28,876 bases of DNA from a virus (IMGVR_UViG_3300036715_002909:1-28876), one strand, 5' to 3'. Positions 1 to 7,759 are shown, counted from the first letter of the stretch. Notes: a model not told the origin generated them from the sequence alone. Numbers and translations are program-made.

Positions 1-45
1 CTTTGAAAGAAAAAGGCGCTATTTTATTGGTAGCAAAAGATTTGG

Positions 46-918
46 GTGGACTTGTGTGTAACGTTATGGGCTTTAACGCCGGAAGCCTGGAGACTTGTTG
101 CCAACGGGGAAATCCTCGATTTCTGGGCGGTTCTTGAAGTTTCCGATCCAGAGGAGAAGCCCGCTGGGCGTTGGAATCTATTGGTCTCGTGGCTTCAGAT
201 CTTGTCCGGCCTGGAGCTTGAGAAGCGCCACTTGCCGGCCCGCCTCCAGCAAATTTTCCTCAATGACAGTCTGCTGGTCAATCTGGATGCAGAAGATGTT
301 GAGGTCAATTTGCGAGGCGCATGGATGAGCTTTAACACTTTGCGCAACATTTTGAACGAAGCCGAAGTTCGACTCTCACTCGGTACCCTTGAACAGTTCA
401 TTGACCAGGAGCTACCTGCGGTCATCACCTGGATCGCTGCAACAGACCCCGGTCTTGATCGCAATCAGCAAAGGGCCGGTTGGAAGTTCTTGGCCAACAG
501 CGCTGTTGCGTGGGAGTCCGAAATAAGGGACCGCCCCGCTGCTGAGAAGCAAAGATGGCGCTGTGCGGTCAATTTTCTGCAGCGGGATGACTGGTGCATT
601 GACGGCATCACAAATGCATGGGAGTTGCACCGACTTTCATTGACACAACGGCATTGTGCCGATCGATTTCTGGAAGGCTGCTTAGCCGACCTTGAGCGAA
701 TCTTCACAATCAGTGATGCCAACGGCAAGAGACGGGCAACAGTTCGACTGAGTCGCCGCGGGTCGACATGGAGTGTTACTGACGTACGCGGTTTTGCAAA
801 CGCACCGGTTTCCGGTCAACTTCTCGATGTGAGTCAAAAATTGGCCGACTGCTACACCGAAGAATGGCAAGTTGAGAACAGTTCACTCTTGATAAGTTCA
901 ACCGGGAGCAAGGCATGA
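46..918 (+). CDS. Unknown protein, first gene of a three-gene nuclease/MBL operon
   Basis: This 290-residue protein is not one I recognise. It begins with GTG at 46, after an in-frame stop at 31-33; TTG at 52 is an alternative, and neither start has a convincing ribosome site. The N-terminal half is rich in Trp and Leu with acidic stretches, and looks alpha-helical. There is no signal peptide, membrane segment or recognisable catalytic motif. Its last codons overlap the next gene by an ATGA junction (915-918), so the two are almost certainly translated together. The base composition is visibly less G+C-rich than the phage genes beyond position 3186. Its partners, a putative nuclease and an RNase J-like protein, suggest a role in nucleic-acid processing or phage defence, but that is inferred from context alone. 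Confidence 0.75.
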   Translation: MDLCVTLWALTPEAWRLVANGEILDFWAVLEVSDPEEKPAGRWNLLVSWLQILSGLELEKRHLPARLQQIFLNDSLLVNLDAEDVEVNLRGAWMSFNTLRNILNEAEVRLSLGTLEQFIDQELPAVITWIAATDPGLDRNQQRAGWKFLANSAVAWESEIRDRPAAEKQRWRCAVNFLQRDDWCIDGITNAWELHRLSLTQRHCADRFLEGCLADLERIFTISDANGKRRATVRLSRRGSTWSVTDVRGFANAPVSGQLLDVSQKLADCYTEEWQVENSSLLISSTGSKA

Positions 919-1730
919 GTGATACCCCAACAGAAGTTCTTGAAGGCGTTGAGGCAGTCATCGACCATTATTTGCTTTCCGACGAAGACATGGCGCTCGG
1001 CTACAGGTACTTCCATAAGCGTACTTGCAATGCGCTCAGCAAGAATCCGCCGAAGGTATTTCACGGCTCAGCACTTGTTGCCGCCATCTACGAACGCATA
1101 GAGAGCAACTTGGCTAGCCGACCAAAGGAAAGTCGGGCACCGTCAGCACAAAACTGGCGCCTGCGTTTGACCGATGATCAAGAGTCGATTCTCCCGAATA
1201 TTCAAAATCGGAGCGCCGAGGTCAACCTTGAGAGGGCGATTGTCAAGAAATGGCCCCTCAATTGGACCTATCAGTTGCCAGTCGCGTCCGGACTTTTCGA
1301 TGGGCGTTCAGACAAACGCCGTGCAGTTGACTTGGTGTTTGACCATGGGGATCGTCACTATGATCTGGTCGAACTCAAGATCAAATCAGACACGCCCCTT
1401 TACGCAGCCATGGAAATACTTGGCTACGGACTGATTTACCTGGCATCCAGGCGCGACACCGCTAACAATCTTGGATATGAAAGTGTTGATTTGCCCATAT
1501 TAATAGCAAACAGGATTACCTTATGTGTACTGGCGCCCGAAATTTATTATCAGGACTACCCGGGCGGCCTCATTTGGTTGCAGGACGGAATCATGGACGG
1601 TTTGAAGCGATTTGAGGTGCTTGACTTGAGTATCGACTTCTGTTTTCAGAAATTCAGCGCCCAGTTTGGCAATGATCTTCCCATCAAATGTCTGCCTGAG
1701 ACACTGGTTCGTGAACCCGCGTGGCAATGA
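915..1730 (+). CDS. Putative PD-(D/E)XK-type nuclease
   Basis: The 271-residue protein has a pattern typical of the PD-(D/E)XK restriction-like nuclease fold in its middle. Glu106 lies in a helix (NLERAI), Asp139 in AVDLVF, and Glu153-x-Lys155 in LVELKI, followed by a helix containing YAAMEILGYG. In this superfamily these residues bind metal and cut DNA or RNA. The first 100 residues match nothing I know and may recognise a partner or substrate. The gene starts with ATG inside the stop of the upstream gene and itself ends in an ATGA overlap with the MBL gene at 1727. The fold call rests on motif spacing seen by eye. A non-catalytic member of the fold, or an unrelated protein with a chance D-ExK pattern, remains possible. 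Confidence 0.65.
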   Translation: MSDTPTEVLEGVEAVIDHYLLSDEDMALGYRYFHKRTCNALSKNPPKVFHGSALVAAIYERIESNLASRPKESRAPSAQNWRLRLTDDQESILPNIQNRSAEVNLERAIVKKWPLNWTYQLPVASGLFDGRSDKRRAVDLVFDHGDRHYDLVELKIKSDTPLYAAMEILGYGLIYLASRRDTANNLGYESVDLPILIANRITLCVLAPEIYYQDYPGGLIWLQDGIMDGLKRFEVLDLSIDFCFQKFSAQFGNDLPIKCLPETLVREPAWQ

Positions 1731-2956
1731 AATTCCGGATTCATCGGGGCGCCAAAGAGATCGGTGGCAACTGCATTGAGCTGAGTTGTGAAGGCAAGAT
1801 ACTGCTGCTCGATTTGGGGATGCCGTTGACCCTGGGCAACCCGGTGGACGTAGCACTGCCAGACATCGCCGGACTCGCTGACGGAAGGGATGAACATTTC
1901 CTGGGGGTTATCCTTTCACATCCGCACGCTGACCACTATGGGCTGCTGAGCATGGCAGCAAAGAGCACCCGCGTCTATTTGGGCCAGGACTCGCAGCGCC
2001 TATTGCGGGCTGCGCTGCCCTTCACCACCTTCGGGTTGGACTTCCCCAATGTTTCGACCTACCGGGATCGCGAAGCCTTCGAAGTCGGTCCATTTCGTGT
2101 CACACCATTTCTTGTTGATCATTCGGCCTTCGATGCTTACGCGCTGCTGATAGAGGCAGGGGGACGCCGGATCTTCTACACCGGCGACTTTCGCAGCCAT
2201 GGTCGCAAGCCAGGAAGCTTCAAACGATTGTTGGCAGAGCCTTCGATCAAAGGCGTCGATGTGATGTTGATGGAAGGCACGCATCTTGGGCGGAAAGGAC
2301 GGGCCGAGGCTCAGACGGAGGTTTCGCTGGAAGATGACATCGTACAGAGCATCTCCAATACCACAGGCCTGGTATTGGCCTGTTTTTCTGGCCAGAACAT
2401 TGACCGTGTCGTGACCTTCTGGAAGGCCGCCCGGCGTGCTGGACGAACCTTTGTAGCTGACGCGTATCTTGCGCACATCCTTCAATCATTGGACCGACCA
2501 ACGCTGCCACGGCCAACGGTGTTTCTGCCAAGGCGCATGAAGTCGAAGTTGCTTCGTGAAAGCAATACGTCTGTCGTCCTGCCGTTTCGCCGCCGGCGCA
2601 TCTATCCCGAGCAGATCGCCGACAAAGCCGGCAATCTGGTCATGATGTTCCGATCATCCATGATGGAGGAGTTCGAAAGTCTGGCGTGTCTCAAAGGCGG
2701 GAAGCTGATCTACTCACAATGGCCAGGGTATCTTGAGCGCGACCGGGTGAACCTCAGGGAGTGGTGCGCCCAACAGGAGCTGAGTTTTGAGATCCATCAC
2801 ACATCCGGGCATGCAGACGTCAAAACACTCGGCGAGCTAGCTGGGAGTGTTGCTGCCAAAAGGGTGATTCCAATTCACACGGACTCACCTGAACGAATGC
2901 GTGAACTGATTCCTAACGCCGCGCCAGTTCATGATGGTGAGTGGATCGTGGTTTAA
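1727..2956 (+). CDS. MBL-fold / beta-CASP metallohydrolase, RNase J-like
   Basis: This 409-residue protein has the full metallo-beta-lactamase signature. His65-x-His67-x-Asp69-His70 lies in LSHPHADHYG, His132 in VDHSAFDAYA and Asp153 in YTGDFRSHG. The C-terminal beta-CASP-type motifs follow, with His362 in SGHAD and His384 in IPIHTD. RNase J and CPSF-73-like nucleases have this layout and use two zinc ions to cut RNA or DNA. At 409 residues it is shorter than typical RNase J (about 550), lacking the C-terminal extension, so it is probably a specialised relative. ATG at 1727 is preferred over GTG at 1721 because it forms an ATGA overlap with the upstream stop. Its place as third gene behind a putative nuclease argues against a housekeeping role. 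Substrate unknown. Confidence 0.85.
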   Translation: MKFRIHRGAKEIGGNCIELSCEGKILLLDLGMPLTLGNPVDVALPDIAGLADGRDEHFLGVILSHPHADHYGLLSMAAKSTRVYLGQDSQRLLRAALPFTTFGLDFPNVSTYRDREAFEVGPFRVTPFLVDHSAFDAYALLIEAGGRRIFYTGDFRSHGRKPGSFKRLLAEPSIKGVDVMLMEGTHLGRKGRAEAQTEVSLEDDIVQSISNTTGLVLACFSGQNIDRVVTFWKAARRAGRTFVADAYLAHILQSLDRPTLPRPTVFLPRRMKSKLLRESNTSVVLPFRRRRIYPEQIADKAGNLVMMFRSSMMEEFESLACLKGGKLIYSQWPGYLERDRVNLREWCAQQELSFEIHHTSGHADVKTLGELAGSVAAKRVIPIHTDSPERMRELIPNAAPVHDGEWIVV

Positions 2957-3185
2957 GGTTGGTCGACTGAATTGTCATCCTGGTATTTCGACTAGATGGG
3001 TAAATGTCTGGCTGAGTAGCCGGGGAGCGGGCATGCACCAATACCCGCTTTCACTGCATCGCTGAGGTTGACGACGATGCGTTGACCCTTGCAGCGGTGC
3101 AGTGCCTGCGATGCCGCTGATTTCCTCCAAAACACGTTACGCGAAGTGCCCTTCGTTTCTAGCATGAGCAGCGTTTTCTACATGA
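2957..3185. other. Intergenic boundary between the MBL operon and the recombinase cassette
   Basis: About 230 bases with no convincing gene. A six-base-pair hairpin (AGCGGG at 3026-3031 with CCCGCT at 3044-3049) followed by TTTC could be a weak terminator for the upstream operon. Base composition shifts from moderate to high G+C across this gap. If the serine recombinase is the integrase of the element, an attachment site could lie here or left of the operon. No direct repeat that would prove it can be recognised inside the window. Confidence 0.4.
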
Positions 3186-3419
3186 ATGCCTGCCATGCAC
3201 AACGACGAACCCATCTCCTGCGCGAACGCCGACTGGCCGCGCCACCCCCACCAGGAAATCGCTGACCTGCTCGCCTTGGCGGTCCTGCGCCTGCGCGACA
3301 AGGACTCAGCGCCCTATCATTCGGCCACTTCGGACGAGAAAGACGCAGTTGGCCTTGGCTTTACTGCCAACCAGCGCGTGAATGCGAACCCCTATCAGAA
3401 AGAAGGAGTTCGCACATGA
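3186..3419 (+). CDS. Small protein of the DUF2924/serine-recombinase cassette
   Basis: A 77-residue protein with a helical middle (EIADLLALAVLRLR) and no catalytic motif I recognise. Its end overlaps the DUF2924 gene by ATGA at 3416-3419, which fixes it as the first member of the recombinase cassette. Small proteins of this kind often precede DUF2924-recombinase pairs in proteobacterial genomes, and their function is unknown. The start is uncertain: ATG at 3186 and ATG at 3195 are in frame and neither has a clear Shine-Dalgarno sequence. Confidence 0.65.
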   Translation: MPAMHNDEPISCANADWPRHPHQEIADLLALAVLRLRDKDSAPYHSATSDEKDAVGLGFTANQRVNANPYQKEGVRT

Positions 3420-3883
3420 AGACACACGCACCCCAGGTCGACGCCGCCAGCGTGGCGGCCCGCGTCGCCCAAATCCCCCACCTTCCCATGGACAGTCTCT
3501 GGGCGCTGTGGGATGAGCACTTCGACGAGCGCCCGAATCACCATCACCGGACCTGGCTCGAAACCCGTCTCGCGTACAAGATTCAGGAGCGCGCCTTCGG
3601 CGGCCTGAAGGGATCCGTGCGTCGCAAGCTGGAGGAGATCGGCGAGACCGGCATCCTGCCGCCCCGGCTGCGCCGAGAAGCCGATCGCCTGCTGCCCGGC
3701 ACGATCCTCACGCGCGTCTACGACGACGTCGAGCACCAGGTGCTGGTGCGCGGCATGCGCGACTTCGAATACCGTGGCCAGCGCTTCACGAGCCTCACGG
3801 CGGTGGCCAAGGTCATTACCGGGTGCCCGTGGTCCGGTCCTCTGTTCTTCGGCCTCAAGACCAAGAAGAAGGAGGAAGCATGA
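3416..3883 (+). CDS. DUF2924 family protein
   Basis: The 155-residue product has the hallmarks of DUF2924. A helical N-terminal half contains a LWALWDEHF-like segment and a RLAYKIQERAFGGL segment (about residues 52-65). A small beta-rich C-terminal half follows with PGTILTRVYDDVEHQVLV, YRGQRFTSLTAVAKVITG and the closing WSGPLFFGL. The family is almost always found directly upstream of a large serine recombinase and is thought to assist it, perhaps as a DNA-binding accessory factor, though no activity is established to my knowledge. A good ribosome site (AAGAAGGAG) precedes the ATG. The stop overlaps the recombinase start (ATGA, 3880-3883). Confidence 0.88.
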   Translation: MKTHAPQVDAASVAARVAQIPHLPMDSLWALWDEHFDERPNHHHRTWLETRLAYKIQERAFGGLKGSVRRKLEEIGETGILPPRLRREADRLLPGTILTRVYDDVEHQVLVRGMRDFEYRGQRFTSLTAVAKVITGCPWSGPLFFGLKTKKKEEA

Positions 3884-5292
3884 AATCCCATCGCAACACG
3901 CCGGCGCCACCGACGCTTGCGCCCAGGAAGCGCTGCGCGATCTACACCCGCAAGTCCACCGACGAGGGGCTGGACCAGGACTACAACAGCCTCGAAGCGC
4001 AGCGCGACGCCGGGTTGGCGTTCGTGTCGAGCCAGCGCCATGAAGGCTGGACCGCAGTGCAGGACGGCTACGACGATGGCGGCTACTCCGGCGGCAACCT
4101 GGATCGCCCCGCACTCAAGCGGCTGATGGCGGACATCGAGGACGGCCGCGTCGACATCGTGGTCGTCTACAAGATCGATCGCCTGACGCGCAGCCTGCCG
4201 GACTTCGCCAAGCTCGTAGATGTGTTCGACCGCAACGGGGTCAGCTTCGTGTCGGTCACGCAGCAGTTCAACACGACGACGTCGATGGGACGCCTGACCT
4301 TGAACATCCTGCTGTCCTTCGCGCAGTTCGAGCGCGAGGTCACGGGCGAGCGCATCCGCGACAAGATCGCGGCCAGCAAGGCCAAAGGCATGTGGATGGG
4401 CGGCATGCCACCTCTCGGGTACGACGTCGTCGAGCGCAAGCTGGTGATCAACACACCGGAGGCAGACCTGGTGCGGGATATCTTCCGTCGCTACGCCGAG
4501 CATGGGTCGGCGGCAGAGATCGTGCGCGAGTTGGCGATCGAGGGACGCACCACCAAGGCATGGGAGACACAGGGCGGTCTGTTCCGGGAGGGTCGGCCGA
4601 TCGACCAGCAGTACCTTTTCAAGATGCTGCGCAACCGGATCTACCTGGGCGAGATCCAGCACAAGGGCACCAGCTACCCGGGGCAGCACGACGCGATCAT
4701 TGACCAGAAACTCTGGGACGCGGCCCACGCTTTTGTCGAGCGTCGCAAGCACGGTCCGCGCGAAGGCATCACCCAGCATCCCGCGCTGTTGGCCGGCCTG
4801 CTTCACGCGCCCGACGGTCAACTGATGATCCACAGCTACACGCGCAAGAAGAACGGGCGCCTGTACCGCTACTACGTTCCGTACCTGCACAAGCGGCGCA
4901 GCGCCGGGGCGACCCTTGCGCCCGGTTCCGTCGACATCGGGTCGCTGCCTGCCGCCGAGATCGAAACGGCGGTCCTGGAGCAGATTCACAAAGCGCTGCG
5001 GGCGCCGGAGTTGATGGTCGCCACTTGGCGGTCATGCCAAAAGCACCCCAAGGGCGCCAACCTCGAAGAAGCTCAGGTGGTCGTCGCCATGCAGCGCATT
5101 GGTGCAGTGTGGGACCAGCTGTTTCCGAAGGAGCAGCAGCGGATCACGCGCTTGATGATCGAGCGCGTCCAATTGCATGAGCGCGGCTTGGACATCCTCT
5201 GGCGTGAAGACGGGTGGATTGGCCTCGGGGCCGACATCGCCAGCCACCCGCTGGTCGAGGAGTCCGCGTCGACTGAAGGAGCCTACGCATGA
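3880..5292 (+). CDS. Large serine recombinase (site-specific integrase)
   Basis: The 470-residue protein begins with a resolvase/invertase catalytic domain. The nucleophile is probably Ser26 in YTRKST, with the supporting arginines in KIDRLTRS and in the FAQFEREVTGERIRDK helix. A recombinase domain follows (about 165-290, from PPLGYDV to the LRNRIYLGEI region), then a region aligned with the zinc-ribbon domain and a helical tail. The zinc-ribbon cysteines are missing: the expected CxxCG position reads HAPDG, as in a proteobacterial subgroup of these enzymes. ATG at 3880 is preferred over an upstream in-frame ATG at 3823, because it follows GGAGGAAGC and overlaps the DUF2924 stop. It most likely integrates and excises the prophage. 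Alternatively the four-gene cassette may be a mobile unit of its own. Confidence 0.93.
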   Translation: MKSHRNTPAPPTLAPRKRCAIYTRKSTDEGLDQDYNSLEAQRDAGLAFVSSQRHEGWTAVQDGYDDGGYSGGNLDRPALKRLMADIEDGRVDIVVVYKIDRLTRSLPDFAKLVDVFDRNGVSFVSVTQQFNTTTSMGRLTLNILLSFAQFEREVTGERIRDKIAASKAKGMWMGGMPPLGYDVVERKLVINTPEADLVRDIFRRYAEHGSAAEIVRELAIEGRTTKAWETQGGLFREGRPIDQQYLFKMLRNRIYLGEIQHKGTSYPGQHDAIIDQKLWDAAHAFVERRKHGPREGITQHPALLAGLLHAPDGQLMIHSYTRKKNGRLYRYYVPYLHKRRSAGATLAPGSVDIGSLPAAEIETAVLEQIHKALRAPELMVATWRSCQKHPKGANLEEAQVVVAMQRIGAVWDQLFPKEQQRITRLMIERVQLHERGLDILWREDGWIGLGADIASHPLVEESASTEGAYA

Positions 5293-5774
5293 CCTCCAAC
5301 GCGAAGCCGGTCGCGCGGCCGGTGAATCCGAAGCTGCGCAGCGTCCGCATCGAGGTCGGCGACGAGGCACGCAACTACGTCACCGGTCAGCAGCGCGTGA
5401 CCATGGTGCCGCTGACGATTCGGCGCAAGCAATATCGCAAGGTGATGATTCCGCCCCCAGGCGAACGGTCAGTCCTGGGAGCAGGCGGGGAAGACATTCC
5501 CATGATCCGCACACTGGGCAAAGCCTTCTACTGGCAGAAGCTTCTCGATCAGGGGGAGTTCGCCACGATCACGGACCTCGCACGATCCATGAAACTGGAA
5601 CAAGGCTGGGTGGCGGAGGTGCTGCGGATGACCACGCTGGCGCCGGACATCATCGAATCCATCCTCGACGGGCAGCAGCCCCGTCACCTCAACCTACAGA
5701 CTCTTCGCGGGCGGCACGACCAATTGCCGCGCGACTGGCAGGAGCAGCGCAAGGCGCTCGGTTTCTCGATCTGA
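5289..5774 (+). CDS. Helix-turn-helix accessory protein of the recombinase cassette
   Basis: A 161-residue protein that overlaps the recombinase stop by ATGA (5289-5292), so it is translationally coupled to it. The first 60 residues are basic and beta-rich (LTIRRKQYRKVMIPPP). The second half has a clear helix-turn-helix at about residues 92-113 (ATITDLARSMKLEQGWVAEV) followed by LAPDIIESILDGQQP, a pattern shared with ParB/KorB-type DNA-binding segments. Proteins of this kind commonly follow DUF2924-associated recombinases. It may bind the attachment site, control direction, or repress the cassette. The DNA-binding call is from sequence pattern; the exact role is inference. Confidence 0.78.
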   Translation: MTSNAKPVARPVNPKLRSVRIEVGDEARNYVTGQQRVTMVPLTIRRKQYRKVMIPPPGERSVLGAGGEDIPMIRTLGKAFYWQKLLDQGEFATITDLARSMKLEQGWVAEVLRMTTLAPDIIESILDGQQPRHLNLQTLRGRHDQLPRDWQEQRKALGFSI

Positions 5775-5796
5775 TCGGCAGGTAGAACCGACATCA

Positions 5797-5837
5797 CCCA
5801 GACGGCGAGCCATGTGCTCGCCGTTTGCACGTCTGGG
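5797..5837. repeat. Nested inverted repeat downstream of the recombinase cassette
   Basis: CCCAGAC (5797-5803) pairs with GTCTGGG (5831-5837). Inside it, GGCGAG (5804-5809) pairs with CTCGCC (5817-5822) around a CATGTG-containing loop. There is no T-run after it, so a simple terminator is unlikely. It may be a protein-binding or recombination site, or an RNA structure at the end of the cassette transcript. Confidence 0.6.
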
Positions 5838-5848
5838 CCCCGAGGCAT

Positions 5849-5880
5849 TGGCGAACCAGGAGTTTCCGCGTGGTTCGCCA
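5849..5880. repeat. Perfect 10-bp inverted repeat
   Basis: TGGCGAACCA (5849-5858) is matched perfectly by TGGTTCGCCA (5871-5880) across a 12-base spacer. It lies 11 bases after the nested hairpin and about 75 bases before the next gene. The symmetric arms suit an operator for a dimeric DNA-binding protein, such as the HTH proteins encoded on either side, or an RNA hairpin. No T-run follows. Confidence 0.6.
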
Positions 5881-5954
5881 TTCGGTCCCTCGTATGTTCG
5901 CCACCCGAATTCTCCAATGACACCTGTTCCTCAACAACGTCATAGGAGGCTTCC

Positions 5955-6218
5955 ATGCCGACACCGGCAACCCCCAATCCGCAGTCGCCCCGCGAGGCGA
6001 TCAACAGTCTTTCACCCGGCGATCGTCGGGTGCTCAACGAGAACGAACTGGCGCAGCGCTGGGGCATCAGTCCCAAGACTCTGCAGCGCTGGCGCAGTGA
6101 GGGCCGTGGCCCGAAGTACCTGAAGTTGTCCAAGCGAGTGAGCTATCCCCTGGACGCCGTCATCGACTTCGAGACCAATGCTCTGCACGACTCGACGTCC
6201 GAACGCTCGGTTCGCTGA
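5955..6218 (+). CDS. Small helix-turn-helix DNA-binding protein (excisionase/AlpA-like)
   Basis: An 87-residue protein with a good ribosome site (AGGAGG, seven bases before ATG). Residues 28-50 form a MerR/excisionase-type HTH (LNENELAQRWGISPKTLQRW). The wing pattern GPKYLKLSKRVSYPLDAVIDF follows, as in AlpA-like and Xis-like proteins. Such proteins act as excision factors or as activators of early phage genes. It is the first gene after the recombinase cassette and may both assist excision and start the early region. It could recognise the inverted repeat just upstream, but nothing in the sequence proves this. Confidence 0.75.
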   Translation: MPTPATPNPQSPREAINSLSPGDRRVLNENELAQRWGISPKTLQRWRSEGRGPKYLKLSKRVSYPLDAVIDFETNALHDSTSERSVR

Positions 6219-6230
6219 TTGGAGAAGGCG

Positions 6231-6710
6231 ATGAACGAAATCACCATCTTCCCCGAGCAGTTGTCCGCGATGTCGGATGCCCAGTTGGCCTCGCTGCCGC
6301 CGGCACAGCTCTGCGAGGTCCATCACAACCTTGCGCAGCTGGTCGACTGGGTCAAGAAGGCGCAGGCCAAGGTCCACGGCGCCATGCAGCGCCGCTACGC
6401 CGAGCAAGAGCGCGCCGCTCGTGCCGAGGCCGGTAAGGACTTCGGCACCGTGCGCTTCAACGACGGACTGGTCCGTATCGCCGTCGACACACCGAAACGC
6501 GTGAGCTGGGACCAGAAGCAGCTCGCGGCCATCGCCCAGCGCATCGCTGATTCCGGCGACCGGGTCGAGGACTACCTGGACATCGAGTTCAGCGTCCCTG
6601 AGTCCCGCTTCACCAACTGGCCGACCTCGCTGCGCGAGCAGTTCGAGCCTGCCCGTACCGTCAAACCCGGCAAGGCGTCCTACGACCTGGCCATCGATTC
6701 CGAGGACTGA
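6231..6710 (+). CDS. Phage early protein of unknown function
   Basis: A 159-residue protein starting at ATG 6231 after GGAGAAGG. An in-frame TTG at 6219 has no ribosome site of its own. Residues 30-75 are strongly helical and charged (LAQLVDWVKKAQAKVHGAMQRR, then YAEQERAARAEAG), probably a coiled coil. The second half is mixed, with a KRVSWDQKQLAAIAQRI helix. I recognise it only as the type of protein found in early regions of related proteobacterial prophages. It sits in a tight run of early genes leading to the recombination module. No enzyme motif is visible. Confidence 0.75.
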   Translation: MNEITIFPEQLSAMSDAQLASLPPAQLCEVHHNLAQLVDWVKKAQAKVHGAMQRRYAEQERAARAEAGKDFGTVRFNDGLVRIAVDTPKRVSWDQKQLAAIAQRIADSGDRVEDYLDIEFSVPESRFTNWPTSLREQFEPARTVKPGKASYDLAIDSED

Positions 6711-6713
6711 TCC

Positions 6714-6998
6714 ATGAATACCAACAACACCTCTGCACTGCGCAAGCACATCACGTCGTTCTACGCCGACCACCTGCCGGAGCAGATCCGCTACCGGGAC
6801 CGCGCCGGCCGGGAAGTGGTGATCGTGCCGACGCACACGGCCACGCTCGACGAACTGGCATTCGCCATTCAGATGGCATCCGAGGAGCAGTCCATCGCCA
6901 GCCGCCGCCGCTGCGCACTGGACGAGCTCTACATCAACGCCCGCAAGGCCGGCGCCCTCGGGGCCGATCGCCTCTCCGACATCGCCTGGAAGGAGTAA
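6714..6998 (+). CDS. Phage early protein of unknown function
   Basis: A 94-residue protein starting three bases after the previous stop, so it is part of the same transcript. It has a predicted helix around residues 44-72 (LDELAFAIQMASEEQS followed by SRRRCALDELYINARKAG) and no recognisable motif. The next gene begins two bases after its stop, and that gene's ribosome site, AAGGAG, lies within its final codons. Confidence 0.72.
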   Translation: MNTNNTSALRKHITSFYADHLPEQIRYRDRAGREVVIVPTHTATLDELAFAIQMASEEQSIASRRRCALDELYINARKAGALGADRLSDIAWKE

Positions 6999-7000
6999 CC

Positions 7001-7759
7001 ATGAACACGCTCATCCCCTTTCAGTTCGCGACGCATGCCCTGCGCGTGCAGGTCGACGACGCCGGCCAGCCCTGGTTCAACGCCAATGACGTCTGCGCAG
7101 CCCTGGAACTGGCGAATCCGCGCGATGCGCTCGCCAAGCACGTCGATGCGGATGACGTCGCAAAACGCGACATCATCGACAGCCTGGGCCGGGTCCAACT
7201 GGCGAGCTTCGTCAACGAGTCGGGCCTGTACGCGCTGATCCTCGGCAGCACGAAGGATGCCGCGAAGCGGTTCAAGCGCTGGGTCACCAGCGAGGTCCTG
7301 CCCTCGATCCGCAAGACCGGCGCCTACTCCGGCACCCCGGTCGCCGCCTTGCCGGCACCGACCCAGGACCGCGTGTCCTCCCTGCTACTGATCGGTGACG
7401 CCGTGGCCAAGGTGCCGGGCGTGAAGGCCGGCATCGCCATGGCGGCCACGCTCACCTGCATCCAGGAGAACACCGGGCTGGTGATCGAGACGCTGCGCCG
7501 TGCGCTGCCGGCCGCCAACGAGCCAACCTGCTCGCACAACGCGACGCAGCTGGGCAAGTTGGCCGGGTCCTCGGCCAAGGCCACCAACCAGCGCCTCGCG
7601 CTTCTGGGCTTCCAGTTCCGCAACGAGCGCGACGAGTGGGAACTCACCGACGCCGGCAAGGCGTGGGCCGAGGCCATGCCGTTCTCGCGCAGCGGCCACA
7701 GCGGCTACCAGATCCTCTGGAATCCGGCGGTCGTTGAACAGCTGAAGGAGGTGGCGTGA
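7001..7759 (+). CDS. Bro-N domain protein, antirepressor-like
   Basis: The first 110 residues of this 252-residue protein match the Bro-N fold. Its WFNANDVCAALEL helix region, the VDADDV stretch and the closing FKRWVTSEVLPSIRKTGAYS are diagnostic of phage antirepressor and BRO proteins, which bind DNA. The C-terminal 140 residues are a different helical region with TNQRLALLGFQFRNERDEWE, a winged-helix-like pattern seen at the end of many phage antirepressors. It may relieve repression during induction or regulate early genes. AAGGAG precedes ATG by six bases. No CI-type repressor that it might counter is visible in this window. Confidence 0.85.
   Translation: MNTLIPFQFATHALRVQVDDAGQPWFNANDVCAALELANPRDALAKHVDADDVAKRDIIDSLGRVQLASFVNESGLYALILGSTKDAAKRFKRWVTSEVLPSIRKTGAYSGTPVAALPAPTQDRVSSLLLIGDAVAKVPGVKAGIAMAATLTCIQENTGLVIETLRRALPAANEPTCSHNATQLGKLAGSSAKATNQRLALLGFQFRNERDEWELTDAGKAWAEAMPFSRSGHSGYQILWNPAVVEQLKEVA

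Noticed and set aside
1-61. Possible end of an upstream gene: the second frame is open from the window edge to TAA at 59-61
   Set aside because: Only 19 codons are visible and the third frame is also open there, so neither can be supported as a gene, although an overlap with the first gene would fit the operon style.
3026-3051. Hairpin as terminator of the left operon
   Set aside because: The stem is only six pairs with a 12-base loop and a short T-run. It is mentioned in the boundary entry but is too weak to list as a terminator.
3718-4989. Minus-strand open frame of 423 codons opposite the recombinase
   Set aside because: It covers a well-supported serine recombinase and shows no recognisable domain.
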